Positions 8,749 to 16,777 of a DNA stretch of 64,000 nt are shown one piece after another. The first letter of the stretch is position 1, and each line of letters begins with the position of its first letter. This DNA is from Paenirhizobium daejeonense (lineage in GTDB: Bacteria > Pseudomonadota > Alphaproteobacteria > Rhizobiales > Rhizobiaceae), in the NCBI RefSeq assembly GCF_014280875.1, contig NZ_JACLAL010000003.1, positions 124,001 to 188,000 of the forward strand, written 5' to 3'. Position numbers and translations under genes: made by a program. The notes under the pieces are model-generated. The model saw only the letters and a program-made list of their open reading frames with translations, searched no databases and had not been told where the DNA came from.

Positions 8749-9819
8749 TTACTGCGGTAGTGTCTCGAGCGCGGTCGCAGGCGCAGCGTTCGACTGATAG
8801 AGCGCCTCGACAAGCGCCATGGTCTTCCAAGCGTCCTCGACCGAGGAAACGAGTTCGGCATCTTCGCCGGAGGCAAAGCGCTGGAGGTTGGCCATGCGGC
8901 CGACGAAAGCATCGGGGAACCATGTGCCTTCCAGCGGCACGGTCACCCAGTCGCTGCCGCCCTTCGGATAGATCTCCAGAATGTCCGGTTCGCCGCGCGG
9001 ATAATCGAGGTTGACGCCGAGCTGGACATATGCCGCACCTTCGGTGCCCGAGACGCGGAACTCGCAGGCCTGATGCTTGCGGCCGAACTTGTGGTCGTGG
9101 TTGATCGAGATGGCACAGCGCACCCGGTCGCCATAGTCGAGGATCGCGGTGGTGCGGGTCTGCGCCATCTTGTGATTGGGGTGGCCGATCGACTTTGCAT
9201 GCACGCCCTTCGGATCGCCCAGAACCTGACGGATCATGTCGAGATAGTGGATCGAGTGCATGGCGATCTCGATGCGCGGCAGTCCCTCGAGGAAGGCCCA
9301 GAGCTGCCATGGTGTATCGAGCGCCAGATAGACGTCGAAATCGACGACCTCGCCGAGCAGTCCCTTGGCGATGGCATCCTTCAGGCCCAGCATCATCGGT
9401 GCGAAGCGAAGCTGGAAGTTCACGGCCGCCTTGAGGTTCTTGGCCCGGCAGATCTTCAGGATTTCGGTCGCGGCCGCCAGATCCGAACCCATAGGCTTCT
9501 GGATCAGCACCGGCGCGCCATCCGGCAGGGCGGATAGCACTTTGGCATGGGCCGCCGGCGGCGTGGCGAGATCGAAGATCGCGTTCTCCACTGCTGCCGC
9601 TTCCTCGACGGAGGCATAGGCTGTCACGCCCCATTTATCGGCGAGCGCCTTGGCCTTTTCGTAATCGGGATCGTAGAGCCCGGCGATGGGGAACCCGCCC
9701 TTGCCATAGGCGGGAAGATGCGCGTCGCTGACGATTGAGCCGGCGCCGAAGGTGACGATCGGGCGCGGCTTTGCCGGCAGCGGCCAGGACTGGGAGAGGG
9801 ATTTCGGGTCGAAGGTCAT
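8749..9819 (-). CDS. Gfo/Idh/MocA-family oxidoreductase
   Basis: NAD(P)-dependent sugar or cyclitol dehydrogenase family. The 356 residues open with a Rossmann fold ([14 protein letters not shown], 25-38) and an acidic D50 that favours NAD. The family lysine is K108, in QKP rather than the usual EKP. Histidines in [11 protein letters not shown], near 190, would complete the active site. No typical fucose dehydrogenase is encoded in the locus, so this enzyme is the best candidate for oxidising the imported sugar to its lactone. It may instead act on a side-chain sugar. GAGGGAGAAAA precedes the ATG. Confidence 0.85.
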   Translation of the reverse strand: MTFDPKSLSQSWPLPAKPRPIVTFGAGSIVSDAHLPAYGKGGFPIAGLYDPDYEKAKALADKWGVTAYASVEEAAAVENAIFDLATPPAAHAKVLSALPDGAPVLIQKPMGSDLAAATEILKICRAKNLKAAVNFQLRFAPMMLGLKDAIAKGLLGEVVDFDVYLALDTPWQLWAFLEGLPRIEIAMHSIHYLDMIRQVLGDPKGVHAKSIGHPNHKMAQTRTTAILDYGDRVRCAISINHDHKFGRKHQACEFRVSGTEGAAYVQLGVNLDYPRGEPDILEIYPKGGSDWVTVPLEGTWFPDAFVGRMANLQRFASGEDAELVSSVEDAWKTMALVEALYQSNAAPATALETLPQ

Positions 9820-9846
9820 GTGCTTTTCTCCCTCGTCGATACAGCG

Positions 9847-10176
9847 TTACGCATGGAAGAACACCTCTTCCATCGACGCCCACCACTCACCATCCTTGCG
9901 GCTATCGAGGGGCTGCTGACAGGGCATGCAGACGGCCCACCATTCCTGGGTCTTCGGGTCGGCGGCCATCTTTGCCATGTCGGCTTGGTAGTCGGTGCCG
10001 TGATATTCGAAGAAGGAGAAGAGCAGGTTCTCCGGCTCTTTCAGAAAGATCGAGTAGTTCTTGATGTTGCAGGCGGAAATCATCGCCAGCACTTCGGGCC
10101 AGACGGCCGCGTGTAGGCGCTTGTATTCCTCGAGCTTTTCCGGCCTCACGCCGATCACCATGCCGATGCGCTGCAT
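9847..10176 (-). CDS. L-rhamnose/L-fucose mutarotase family protein (RhaM-like)
   Basis: Interconverts alpha and beta anomers of a 6-deoxy-L-sugar so that the dehydrogenase receives the right form. The 109-residue protein matches RhaM (104) in size and in its key residues: Y18, H22, and the W79-W80 pair, with IKNYSIFL and WPEVL as in the family. ATG 10176 is preceded by a near-perfect ribosome-binding site (GGAGGAAA). An upstream extension to 10239 lacks support. The gene sits 13 bases after the enolase-superfamily gene in the same operon, which supports uptake of free L-fucose, L-rhamnose or a similar sugar. Confidence 0.9.
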   Translation of the reverse strand: MQRIGMVIGVRPEKLEEYKRLHAAVWPEVLAMISACNIKNYSIFLKEPENLLFSFFEYHGTDYQADMAKMAADPKTQEWWAVCMPCQQPLDSRKDGEWWASMEEVFFHA

Positions 10177-10189
10177 AGTCGTTTCCTCC

Positions 10190-11299
10190 TCAGCGGATCT
10201 CGCGGTCGAATTCTGTGATCCGGCGGCCGTCGATGGCATCCCAGTCCCATTCGATGCCGAGGCCTGGCGTCTCGGGCGCGAGCGCCATGCCGTCCTTAAT
10301 CCTCAGGCGCGAGGTGGTGATGTCGTCGAGCTGCGGGATGTATTCGACATATTTGCCGTTCGGCACAGCGCAGGTCAGGCTGACATGCAGTTCCATCAGG
10401 AAGTGCGGGCAGACGGGCATGTCGAATGCCTCAGCCGCATGCGCCACCTTGAGCCAGGGAGTGATGCCGCCGATGCGGCCGGCATCCACCTGCACGATGG
10501 AGCATGCCCCCTTCTGCATGTATTCACGGAAATGGCGGATCGAATAGAGCGACTCGCCGACCGCGACCGGGGTAGAGGTCGCGCGATTAAGCCTGACGTG
10601 ACCGTCGATATCGTCGGCGGGGAGCGGTTCCTCCAGCCAGGCGAGGTCGAGTTCCCTCAACCGTTCGGCGCGGCGGATCACCTCATCGACGGCGAAGCCC
10701 TGATTGGCATCGGTCATGATCTCGTAGGCGTCGCCGACGGCCTTGCGGACGGCCGACAGGCGGGCGAAATCCTCTGAACCGCTCGGCTTGCCGATCTTGA
10801 CCTTGGAACCGCGAAAACCCTTGGACTTTGCCTCCAGCGCATCCTCGACCAGTGCTTCGGTCGGAATATGCAACCAGCCGCCTTCGGTGGTGTAGAGCGG
10901 GCAGCGATCCTTGGCGCCGCCTGCGAGCTTCCATAGCGGCAGGCCCTGCTTGCGGGCGCGAAGATCCCAAAGCGCGGTGTCGATGGCAGCAAGCGCAATC
11001 GAGGTGATCGCGCCGATGGTGGTGGCATGGGTGGCGAATTCCAGCTCATGCCAGATCGCCTCGATCCGGTCTGCATCGCGGCCGATCAGGCGGGGGCTAA
11101 GATGATCGGCAAGAAGCCGCATGACGGAGGAGCCGCCGGTGCCGATGGTGTAGCTGTAGCCGGTACCGGTGACGCCGTCGCTGTCGGTGATAGTGACGAG
11201 CGGGGTTTCCTGGCTGACGAAGCTCTGGATCGCGTCGGTGCGCTCGACCTTCGGGCGAAGGTCGACCATTTTCAGTTCTATTCGTTCGATCTTCGCCAT
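10190..11299 (-). CDS. Mandelate racemase/muconate lactonizing enzyme family protein
   Basis: A second enolase-superfamily enzyme in the operon (369 residues). It has the mandelate-racemase-type acid/base set: K166-V-K168, metal ligands D197 (DAN), E223/E224 and E249, D272, and H299 in CPHFLMELH. Such proteins dehydrate aldonic or aldaric acids. It is only distantly similar to the L-fuconate dehydratase at 5347, so it probably handles another sugar acid, for example a C5 or C6 aldonate from the same polymer. It is 3 bases downstream of the ATPase gene. The exact substrate cannot be predicted from sequence. Confidence 0.85.
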   Translation of the reverse strand: MAKIERIELKMVDLRPKVERTDAIQSFVSQETPLVTITDSDGVTGTGYSYTIGTGGSSVMRLLADHLSPRLIGRDADRIEAIWHELEFATHATTIGAITSIALAAIDTALWDLRARKQGLPLWKLAGGAKDRCPLYTTEGGWLHIPTEALVEDALEAKSKGFRGSKVKIGKPSGSEDFARLSAVRKAVGDAYEIMTDANQGFAVDEVIRRAERLRELDLAWLEEPLPADDIDGHVRLNRATSTPVAVGESLYSIRHFREYMQKGACSIVQVDAGRIGGITPWLKVAHAAEAFDMPVCPHFLMELHVSLTCAVPNGKYVEYIPQLDDITTSRLRIKDGMALAPETPGLGIEWDWDAIDGRRITEFDREIR

Positions 11300-11302
11300 G
11301 GC

Positions 11303-12400
11303 TCAGCCCCTGAGCGTCCCGCCGGTTTCCCGGTCGAACATATGGGCCTGCGAGAGGTCGAGCGAGAAGGACAGGCCTTCGCCGCCCTTTAGCGTGCGCG
11401 GGTTCAGCATGCGGCTCACCCATTCGCTGGCGCCGAGTTCGGCGAAAACCAGTGTCTCGTTGCCGAGCGGCTCGGTGATCGTCACCTTGAGGTCCGCCTT
11501 GTGGACGTCGGTTTCCTCACCGGAGTGGATGCCGTGGCCCGTGGGATAGATGTCGTCGGGGCGAAGGCCGAACGTGACCTTCTGGCCGGCGGCGACGCGC
11601 GAGGCGAACTGCTGCGGCAGGGGCAGGCTGTCGCCGTTAGCGAAGACGACGCGGCCATCGGCGATCTCTGCGTCCTTGAGGTTCATCGGCGGCGAGCCGA
11701 TGAAGCCGGCGACGAACTTCGAATTCGGGCGGTGGAATACATCCTCCGGCGTGCCGACCTGTTCGATATAACCGTCACGCATGATGACGATGCGGTCGGC
11801 AAGCGTCATCGCCTCGACCTGGTCGTGGGTGACGTAGATCACGGTCGACTGCACCTTGGCGTGTAGCTTCTTGATCTCGGTGCGCATCTGGGTTCTGAGC
11901 TTGGCATCGAGGTTCGACAACGGTTCGTCGAACAGGAAGACGTCGGGATCGCGCACAATGGCGCGGCCCATGGCGACGCGCTGGCGCTGGCCGCCGGACA
12001 GTTGCGATGGACGGCGGTCGAGAAGGGCGGTCAGGTCCAGGGTGCGGGCCGCTTCCTCGACACGGGGGGCGATTTCCTCCGGCTTCATGCCGGCGATCTT
12101 CAGCGAGAAGCCCATGTTCTCGCGCACCGTCATGTGCGGGTAGAGGGCGTAGGACTGGAACACCATGGCGAGGTTGCGAGCGCGTGGCGGCAGGTCGTTG
12201 ACCACGCGACCGCCGATCTTCAGGTCGCCGCCGGAAATTGGTTCGAGGCCGGCGATCATGCGGAGCGTGGTGGATTTGCCGCAGCCGGAGGGGCCGACGA
12301 GCGCGATGAATTCGCGGTCCGCCACTTCGAGGTCGATGCCGTGCACCACTTCGAGCGCGCCGTAGCGCTTGACCAGCTTTTCGAGGGAAACGGTTGCCAT
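11303..12400 (-). CDS. Sugar ABC transporter ATP-binding protein (UgpC/MalK family)
   Basis: ATPase that drives the CUT1-type sugar importer encoded just upstream. The 365 residues have Walker A GPSGCGKS (36-43), Q-loop FQSYALYPHMTV, signature LSGGQRQRVAMGRA, Walker B VFLFDEPLSNLD and the VTHDQ switch. A C-terminal OB-fold (TOBE) domain from about 240 is typical of MalK/UgpC proteins, which often serve more than one importer. It follows the MalG-like permease gene with a 3-base gap, so the transporter genes form one transcription unit. Confidence 0.94.
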   Translation of the reverse strand: MATVSLEKLVKRYGALEVVHGIDLEVADREFIALVGPSGCGKSTTLRMIAGLEPISGGDLKIGGRVVNDLPPRARNLAMVFQSYALYPHMTVRENMGFSLKIAGMKPEEIAPRVEEAARTLDLTALLDRRPSQLSGGQRQRVAMGRAIVRDPDVFLFDEPLSNLDAKLRTQMRTEIKKLHAKVQSTVIYVTHDQVEAMTLADRIVIMRDGYIEQVGTPEDVFHRPNSKFVAGFIGSPPMNLKDAEIADGRVVFANGDSLPLPQQFASRVAAGQKVTFGLRPDDIYPTGHGIHSGEETDVHKADLKVTITEPLGNETLVFAELGASEWVSRMLNPRTLKGGEGLSFSLDLSQAHMFDRETGGTLRG

Positions 12401-12403
12401 GGT

Positions 12404-13270
12404 CTATCCTTTGACTGCGCCGGAGGTGAGGCCGGATACGAGGTGTTTCTGCACGATGAAGGTCAGCACGAGAGCCGGGATGATCATCACGACGGCGAGC
12501 GCGCACATGCCGCGCCAGTCGATGGTGAATTCTGCGGTGTAGTCGAGCAGGCCGACGGGCAGGGTCTTGGAGGTGACGGAACGGGTGAGTTGCGAGGCGA
12601 GCGCGAACTCGTTCCACGAGGTGAGGAAGGCGAAGATGCCGGCGGATGCGATACCGGGGCCGGCAAGGGGGAATTCCACCTGCCAGAAGGCCTGCCAGCG
12701 GGTGCAGCCGTCGATCTGTGCCGCTTCGGCGAGGTCCTTCGGCACCTGACGGAAGAAGCCGTCGATCAGCCAGATGGTGAAGGGCACGTTCAACGCCACA
12801 TAGGCGAGGATCAGGCCGAAATGGCTGTCGATGATGCCGAGCTTCGAATAGACGAAGAACAGCGGCAGGGAGAGCGCGATGCCGGGCACCGTGCGGGTCA
12901 GCATCAGTCCCAGGAAGATGCCGGACTTGCCCTTGAAGCGGTAGCGGGCAAACGCGTAGCCGCCGGCCATGCCGATGGCGAGCGAGATCACCGTCGAGGT
13001 GACCGAGATGATCAGCGAGTTGCGGAAGTATTCGATGACCGGAATGCCGCCTTGGCCGATGCCGGAGAACATGGCGATATAGGCATCGAAGGACAGGTCC
13101 TGCGGGATCCAGACCGGGGGCTTCGCCATGATTTCCACCGTCGGGCGGAAGGATGCGAGCACGATCCAGAGGCCCGGCAGGCAGATGATGGTCATCGCCA
13201 CAAACAGGGTGACCTTGTGGGCAAGCGAAAGCAGCGTTGCCTTGAAGCGGTGTTGTGCGTTCTCGTTCAT
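12404..13270 (-). CDS. Sugar ABC transporter permease (MalG-like)
   Basis: Inner-membrane permease of a CUT1 importer, 288 residues with six predicted membrane segments. The cytoplasmic EAA loop is clear (LAEAAQIDGCTRWQAFWQVEFPL). I chose ATG 13270 (MNENAQHRFKATLL), one base after the MalF-like gene stop. The frame extends back to 13456, but that part overlaps the partner permease and is not protein-like. It pairs with the product of 13272-14168 and the ATPase at 11303. Confidence 0.93.
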   Translation of the reverse strand: MNENAQHRFKATLLSLAHKVTLFVAMTIICLPGLWIVLASFRPTVEIMAKPPVWIPQDLSFDAYIAMFSGIGQGGIPVIEYFRNSLIISVTSTVISLAIGMAGGYAFARYRFKGKSGIFLGLMLTRTVPGIALSLPLFFVYSKLGIIDSHFGLILAYVALNVPFTIWLIDGFFRQVPKDLAEAAQIDGCTRWQAFWQVEFPLAGPGIASAGIFAFLTSWNEFALASQLTRSVTSKTLPVGLLDYTAEFTIDWRGMCALAVVMIIPALVLTFIVQKHLVSGLTSGAVKG

Positions 13271-13271
13271 C

Positions 13272-14168
13272 TCACCACTCCGCAGCGATCTGGGTGCGGG
13301 CTGCCGCCAGCTTCCGGTAGAAATAGACGGTGAAGAGGATCGACAGCAGGATGGCGAAATAGGCCATGGCATTGGCGAGCCCCATGCGGGCGTCGGAATA
13401 GGCTGTGCGGGCGACGAGCGTCCAGAGCAGCTCCGTGCGCTTGGCCGGGCCGCCATCGGTCATGATCTTGACGATGTCGTAGGCGCGGGCGACGTCCAGC
13501 GAACGGATCGTCATGGCGATATAGGCAAAGGGCATGATGAAGGGCCAGGTGACGTAACGGAAGGTCTGGAAGGGCGTGCAGCCATCGACGCGGGCGGCCT
13601 CGATCGGCTCCTTCGGCATGGCGAGCAGGCCGGCGAGGATCAGGATCGCAAAGACCGAGGTGGACGACCAGATCTCGGCGGTCAGGATCGCCCAGAAGGC
13701 AAGCTGTCCGTCGATCAGCCACGGGATCGCCTGATCGGTGAGGCCAAGCGACTGCAACGCATTGTTGATCAGGCCGATATTGTCGTTGAACATGAACTTG
13801 AACTGGAAGCCGACGAGGATCGGTGAGAACATCATCGGAAACATCATGATGGTTCTCAGGATACGTTGGCCCCGCGTCGCCTTCTCGACCAGCATGGCAA
13901 GGCCGAGACCGATCAGCATTTCGAGGTTGAGCGCCACCGTGAGCAGCAGGACGGTGCGCCCGAAGGCGCTCCAGAACTCCAGATCGCTGAGAATGCGCTC
14001 ATAATTGCGGAAGCCGACCAGCGTGTAGAGCGATGCCGGCTGGGTGAGCCGGAACGCCGTGAAGCTGGAATACAGCGAAAGCAGAAGAGGGATGATGACG
14101 ACGGCTGCCAGGACGATGAATGCGGGCAGCAGAAGCAGGACGGGTGCCGGTGGTCTCCAGCCTTTCAT
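13272..14168 (-). CDS. Sugar ABC transporter permease (MalF-like)
   Basis: The second permease of the importer: 298 residues, six membrane segments, with the conserved EAA loop PIEAARVDGCTPFQTFRYVTWP. It starts at ATG 14168. The 280-base gap to the binding-protein gene contains stable hairpins of a rhizobial intergenic repeat. These may shield the mRNA of the binding protein or reduce read-through into the permeases, a common way to make more binding protein than permease. Confidence 0.93.
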   Translation of the reverse strand: MKGWRPPAPVLLLLPAFIVLAAVVIIPLLLSLYSSFTAFRLTQPASLYTLVGFRNYERILSDLEFWSAFGRTVLLLTVALNLEMLIGLGLAMLVEKATRGQRILRTIMMFPMMFSPILVGFQFKFMFNDNIGLINNALQSLGLTDQAIPWLIDGQLAFWAILTAEIWSSTSVFAILILAGLLAMPKEPIEAARVDGCTPFQTFRYVTWPFIMPFAYIAMTIRSLDVARAYDIVKIMTDGGPAKRTELLWTLVARTAYSDARMGLANAMAYFAILLSILFTVYFYRKLAAARTQIAAEW

Positions 14169-14278
14169 GAAATGCCTCTCCTGTATGCTTTAATAAAAGT
14201 GGTCGGGATGCCGGCGCGGCGGAGCCTCGCATCGCGCGTGGTCCCCGCCCTGTTCCGACTGCCTGTTGATTGGGCCTC

Positions 14279-14425
14279 GCCCCTCATCCGCCTGCCGGCA
14301 CCTTCTCCCCGCAAGCGGGGAGAAGGGACTTGCTGCGACCTGTCCGTTCCCTCTCCCCGCTTGCGGGGGGCCGAAGGACGGGTCGAGACACGCGGCTCGA
14401 CCCGGGTTGGGTCAGGGTGAGGGGC
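14279..14425. repeat. RIME-type rhizobial intergenic palindromic element
   Basis: The element is bounded by GCCCCTCATCC (14279-14289) and the inverse GGGTGAGGGGC (14415-14425). It holds three hairpins: CCTTCTCCCCGC/GCGGGGAGAAGG at 14301-14326, a related one centred on CCCCGCTTGCGGGG near 14355-14368, and GGGTCGAG/CTCGACCC at 14380-14403. The sequence type matches the intergenic mosaic elements described in Rhizobium and relatives. A diverged second copy begins at 51256. It lies between the binding-protein and permease genes of a single operon. Confidence 0.75.
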
Positions 14426-14448
14426 AGATTTTCTTGTCGTAAACGCGC

Positions 14449-15765
14449 TTACAGCGCGCCGGCGTCTTCGAGGATCTCGGTTGCCTTCTTCGCGGCTGCG
14501 TCGAGGGCGTCCTTGGAGGACTTGTCGCCGAGGATGGCGGCCTGCAGTTCCGGATAGACGGCATTGGAGATTTCAATCCACGACGGGGTCTGCGGAACGG
14601 CGAAGGCATGCCTGGCCGCTTCCTGGAAAGCGGTCAGAACTTCCTTCTTGTAAGGATCGTTCTCGGCCTGCTTGATGTCCCACTCCCAGACTGCGGTGCG
14701 CGTCGGCAGCGGGCCTGCGGCAGCTTCGAGCTTCTGGCTGTCCTCATTGGTGAGGAACCAGACGAGCGAAGCGGCGGCTTCCTTGTTGGCGCAGCTTTCG
14801 GTGACCGAGAAGCCATGGTGGCCGGACCAGCCGGTGCGCTTGCCAGAAGAGCCGGCAGGCTGAACCTTTACGCCGACATTGCCGGCAACCTTGGAAGACT
14901 TGGGATCGTTGAAGAAGGTCGCCCAGCCAGGCCAGTCGAGGTTGACTGCGATGGTGCCGGAGGCGAAGCCCTGGCCGAGGTCATCCCAGAGATAGTTGGT
15001 GGTGCCGGCCGGAACGGCCTTGGCCTTGTAAAGATTGACGAACCAGTCGAGCGCGCGAACGCCGGCCTCGGAATTGAAGGCGGGCTTGCCGTCCTTGTCG
15101 AGATATTCGCCGCCTTCAGCCACCAGCATTTCGAAGAAACGGCCGTTGATGGCCTCTTCCTTCCCGGCAAACTGGGTGCCGTAGAAATCCGGCGGGCTTG
15201 CGAAGAAGATCGCCTGATCGGTGACCTGCTGCCAGGTATCCGGCGGCGCGAGGTCGTAGCCGTACTTTTCCTTGAAGGCCTTCTGCTTGGCTTCGTCCTG
15301 ATAGAGGCTCTTCTGGTAGTAGAGCGCCGAGACGTCGAACTGGGCGCGCGGCAGCATGACCAGCTTGCCATCGAGCGTCGAGGCCTTGATATTCGCCGGA
15401 ACGAAAGCGTCGATCTCTTCCTTGGGCAGGAGTGCGGAGAGGTCGGTGTAGATATCGGGATACTGGGGAGCGAAGGAGGAGTGGTTCGAACCCACGCACC
15501 AGGAAATGTTTCCGGTGGCGATGTCCGACTTGATCTCCTTGTCGAGCTCGAAATGGTTTTTCTTGGAAATGACATTGACCTTGGCGCCCGTTGCCTTCTC
15601 CCATTCGGCAATGCGGGCATAAAGGGCTTCATACTGCTGACCGCCGATCAGCTTGGCATCAATGGTGACGCCGTCAAACTTGCCGGGCAGGTCGGTTGCG
15701 AAGACTGCGCCCGCCCACGCGCATAAAATTGCGCCGGCTGCAACGCCGGTCAAAAATTTTGACAT
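14449..15765 (-). CDS. Sugar ABC transporter substrate-binding protein (family 1)
   Basis: Periplasmic binding protein of the importer (438 residues). It has a normal signal peptide (MSKFLTGVAAGAILCAWAGA, cut near VFA/TDLPG). The body is a family 1 solute-binding fold, for example VTIDAKLIGGQQYEALYARIAEWEKATG near the start and a tryptophan-rich sugar pocket region further on. ATG 15765 has GGGAGGAGAAA directly upstream, so translation should be strong. It is the first gene of the minus-strand sugar operon and is divergent from the IclR regulator. The sugar is inferred from the downstream enzymes to be L-fucose or a relative. Confidence 0.92.
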   Translation of the reverse strand: MSKFLTGVAAGAILCAWAGAVFATDLPGKFDGVTIDAKLIGGQQYEALYARIAEWEKATGAKVNVISKKNHFELDKEIKSDIATGNISWCVGSNHSSFAPQYPDIYTDLSALLPKEEIDAFVPANIKASTLDGKLVMLPRAQFDVSALYYQKSLYQDEAKQKAFKEKYGYDLAPPDTWQQVTDQAIFFASPPDFYGTQFAGKEEAINGRFFEMLVAEGGEYLDKDGKPAFNSEAGVRALDWFVNLYKAKAVPAGTTNYLWDDLGQGFASGTIAVNLDWPGWATFFNDPKSSKVAGNVGVKVQPAGSSGKRTGWSGHHGFSVTESCANKEAAASLVWFLTNEDSQKLEAAAGPLPTRTAVWEWDIKQAENDPYKKEVLTAFQEAARHAFAVPQTPSWIEISNAVYPELQAAILGDKSSKDALDAAAKKATEILEDAGAL

Positions 15766-15819
15766 TTTCTCCTCCCAATTGGCTTTCGCCTCAGCCCTCA
15801 CCCATGAGAGCTTCATTCA

Positions 15820-15849
15820 TATACAAACCATTTATTTATCTGACGTCAA
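15820..15849 (-). promoter_or_regulatory. Promoter of the sugar operon, overlapped by a TATATGAAT site
   Basis: Read on the minus strand, TTGACG (15844-15849) and TGTATA (15820-15825) are separated by 18 bases, a good housekeeping-type promoter for the binding-protein gene. The sequence GTATATGAAT (15815-15824, minus strand) overlaps the -10 box. The same word appears on the plus strand at 15880-15889, beside the IclR start. This placement suggests repression by the IclR-type regulator. Confidence 0.55.
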
Positions 15850-15859
15850 GCCGAAAGTA

Positions 15860-15889
15860 TTGCGGGACCGTATTTCTGCGTATATGAAT
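15860..15889 (+). promoter_or_regulatory. Possible promoter and operator of the IclR-type gene
   Basis: TTGCGG (15860-15865) and TATGAA (15883-15888) are 17 bases apart. The word GTATATGAAT (15880-15889) overlaps the -10 box and forms a wide inverted repeat with its copy at 15815-15824 on the other strand. Just downstream GAAT (15886-15889) and ATTC (15896-15899) make a small dyad. Autoregulation of the IclR gene is the natural reading. Confidence 0.45.
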
Positions 15890-15911
15890 TAATCTATTCA
15901 TTGGGGAGCGC

Positions 15912-16703
15912 GTGGTGACAGAAGACGACAACGACCGCTATCGCGCGCCGGCGCTGGACAAGGGACTGGATATTCTTGAGCTTCTGGCCGCCGTCGATGG
16001 CGGGCTGACGCAGGCCGAAATCGCCAAGCGTCTCGACCGCAGTCCGAACGAATTCTACCGAATGCTGGACCGGCTGGTGAAGCGCGGCTACGTGACCCGC
16101 ATCGACGGTGACCGCTTCGCGTTGACCCTGAAGCTTTTCGGGCTGGCCCAGCTTCATGCGCCCGTGCGTCGGCTCGTCTCCTTCGCCGTACCGCTGATGC
16201 GCGAGCTTGCCGAGGCGTCCCGCCAGGCTAACCAGCTCGTCGTTTTCGACCGGGGCTATCCGGTGGTCATCGCCCAGCAGGAAGCGCCGGGTTACTGGGG
16301 TATTTCCATTCGCGTCGGCTCGCGGATCAGCCTGTTCGATACGGGCTCCGGCCATGTGCTGCTCGCCTTCCACACAAAGGAAGAGCGCGAGATGATGATT
16401 GCCGAAAATCTCGGCAGCAGCGGCGACCACAACAAGGTCACGCCGGAATTCCTGTCGCGGCTCGACCAGATCCGCGCGCGCGGTTACGAGATGATGCCGA
16501 GCGCACAAACGGCGGGCGTCATCAACCTGTCGGCACCCGTTCTGGGGGCGGACGGCAAGGTGATCGCCTCGCTGACGGTGCCCTATATCACGCTGATCAA
16601 TACGCCCGGTGCGCCCGATATCACCAACAGTATTCAGCTCCTGCTGGAGACCACCCGCAAGCTCTCGGAGATGACCGGTTCCGACTTCAAGGCCGAGGGT
16701 TGA
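15912..16703 (+). CDS. IclR-family transcriptional regulator
   Basis: A regulator of about 263 residues. It has an N-terminal winged helix-turn-helix (ALDKGLDILELLAAVDGGLT, QAEIAKRLDRSPNEFYRMLDRLVKRGYV) and a C-terminal effector domain (ISLFDTGSGHVLLAF, INLSAPVLGADGKVIASLTVPY). It starts at GTG 15912 or, two codons shorter in feel, at the adjacent GTG 15915, which has GGGGAG 6 bases upstream. It is divergent from the sugar operon and upstream of the lactonase gene, so it is the likely local regulator. The effector would be the sugar or a sugar acid. Repression is more likely than activation because the shared DNA word overlaps the promoters. Confidence 0.9.
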   Translation: MVTEDDNDRYRAPALDKGLDILELLAAVDGGLTQAEIAKRLDRSPNEFYRMLDRLVKRGYVTRIDGDRFALTLKLFGLAQLHAPVRRLVSFAVPLMRELAEASRQANQLVVFDRGYPVVIAQQEAPGYWGISIRVGSRISLFDTGSGHVLLAFHTKEEREMMIAENLGSSGDHNKVTPEFLSRLDQIRARGYEMMPSAQTAGVINLSAPVLGADGKVIASLTVPYITLINTPGAPDITNSIQLLLETTRKLSEMTGSDFKAEG

Positions 16704-16710
16704 GACCTCA

Positions 16711-16728
16711 AAATTCGTATTTGAATAG
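16711..16728 (+). promoter_or_regulatory. AAATTC-N6-GAAT site upstream of the lactonase gene
   Basis: AAATTCGTATTTGAATAG lies 50 bases before the lactonase start. It shares 13 of 18 positions, including AAATTC and TATTTGAAT, with the site at 20419-20436 in front of the CoA-transferase gene. The TAT(A/T)TGAAT core is also found twice in the IclR/sugar-operon spacer. I read it as a binding site of the same regulator. Confidence 0.45.
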
Positions 16729-16750
16729 CTGATTTTTCTGTGGCAGGTTT

Positions 16751-16768
16751 CTCCTCGAATTCGAGGAG
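16751..16768 (+). promoter_or_regulatory. 18-bp perfect palindrome over the lactonase ribosome-binding site
   Basis: CTCCTCGAATTCGAGGAG is a perfect palindrome. Its right arm runs into the ribosome-binding site (AGGAGGAG at 16764-16771) of the lactonase gene starting at 16778. In RNA a CTCCTCG/CGAGGAG stem with an AATT loop would bury the Shine-Dalgarno sequence. It could act as a translational gate, or as a DNA operator. Confidence 0.5.
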
Positions 16769-16777
16769 GAGACCTGG

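Noticed and set aside
8738..9634. An upstream extension of the MaoC gene giving a 449-residue protein
   Set aside because: The added part overlaps the Gfo/Idh gene in another frame and is arginine-rich noise. ATG 8737 has a good ribosome-binding site and starts the conserved domain.
12002..13333. A 443-codon plus-strand frame
   Set aside because: It is opposite the sugar ATPase and MalG-like genes and is made of low-complexity His/Asp/Gly-rich sequence typical of antisense frames.
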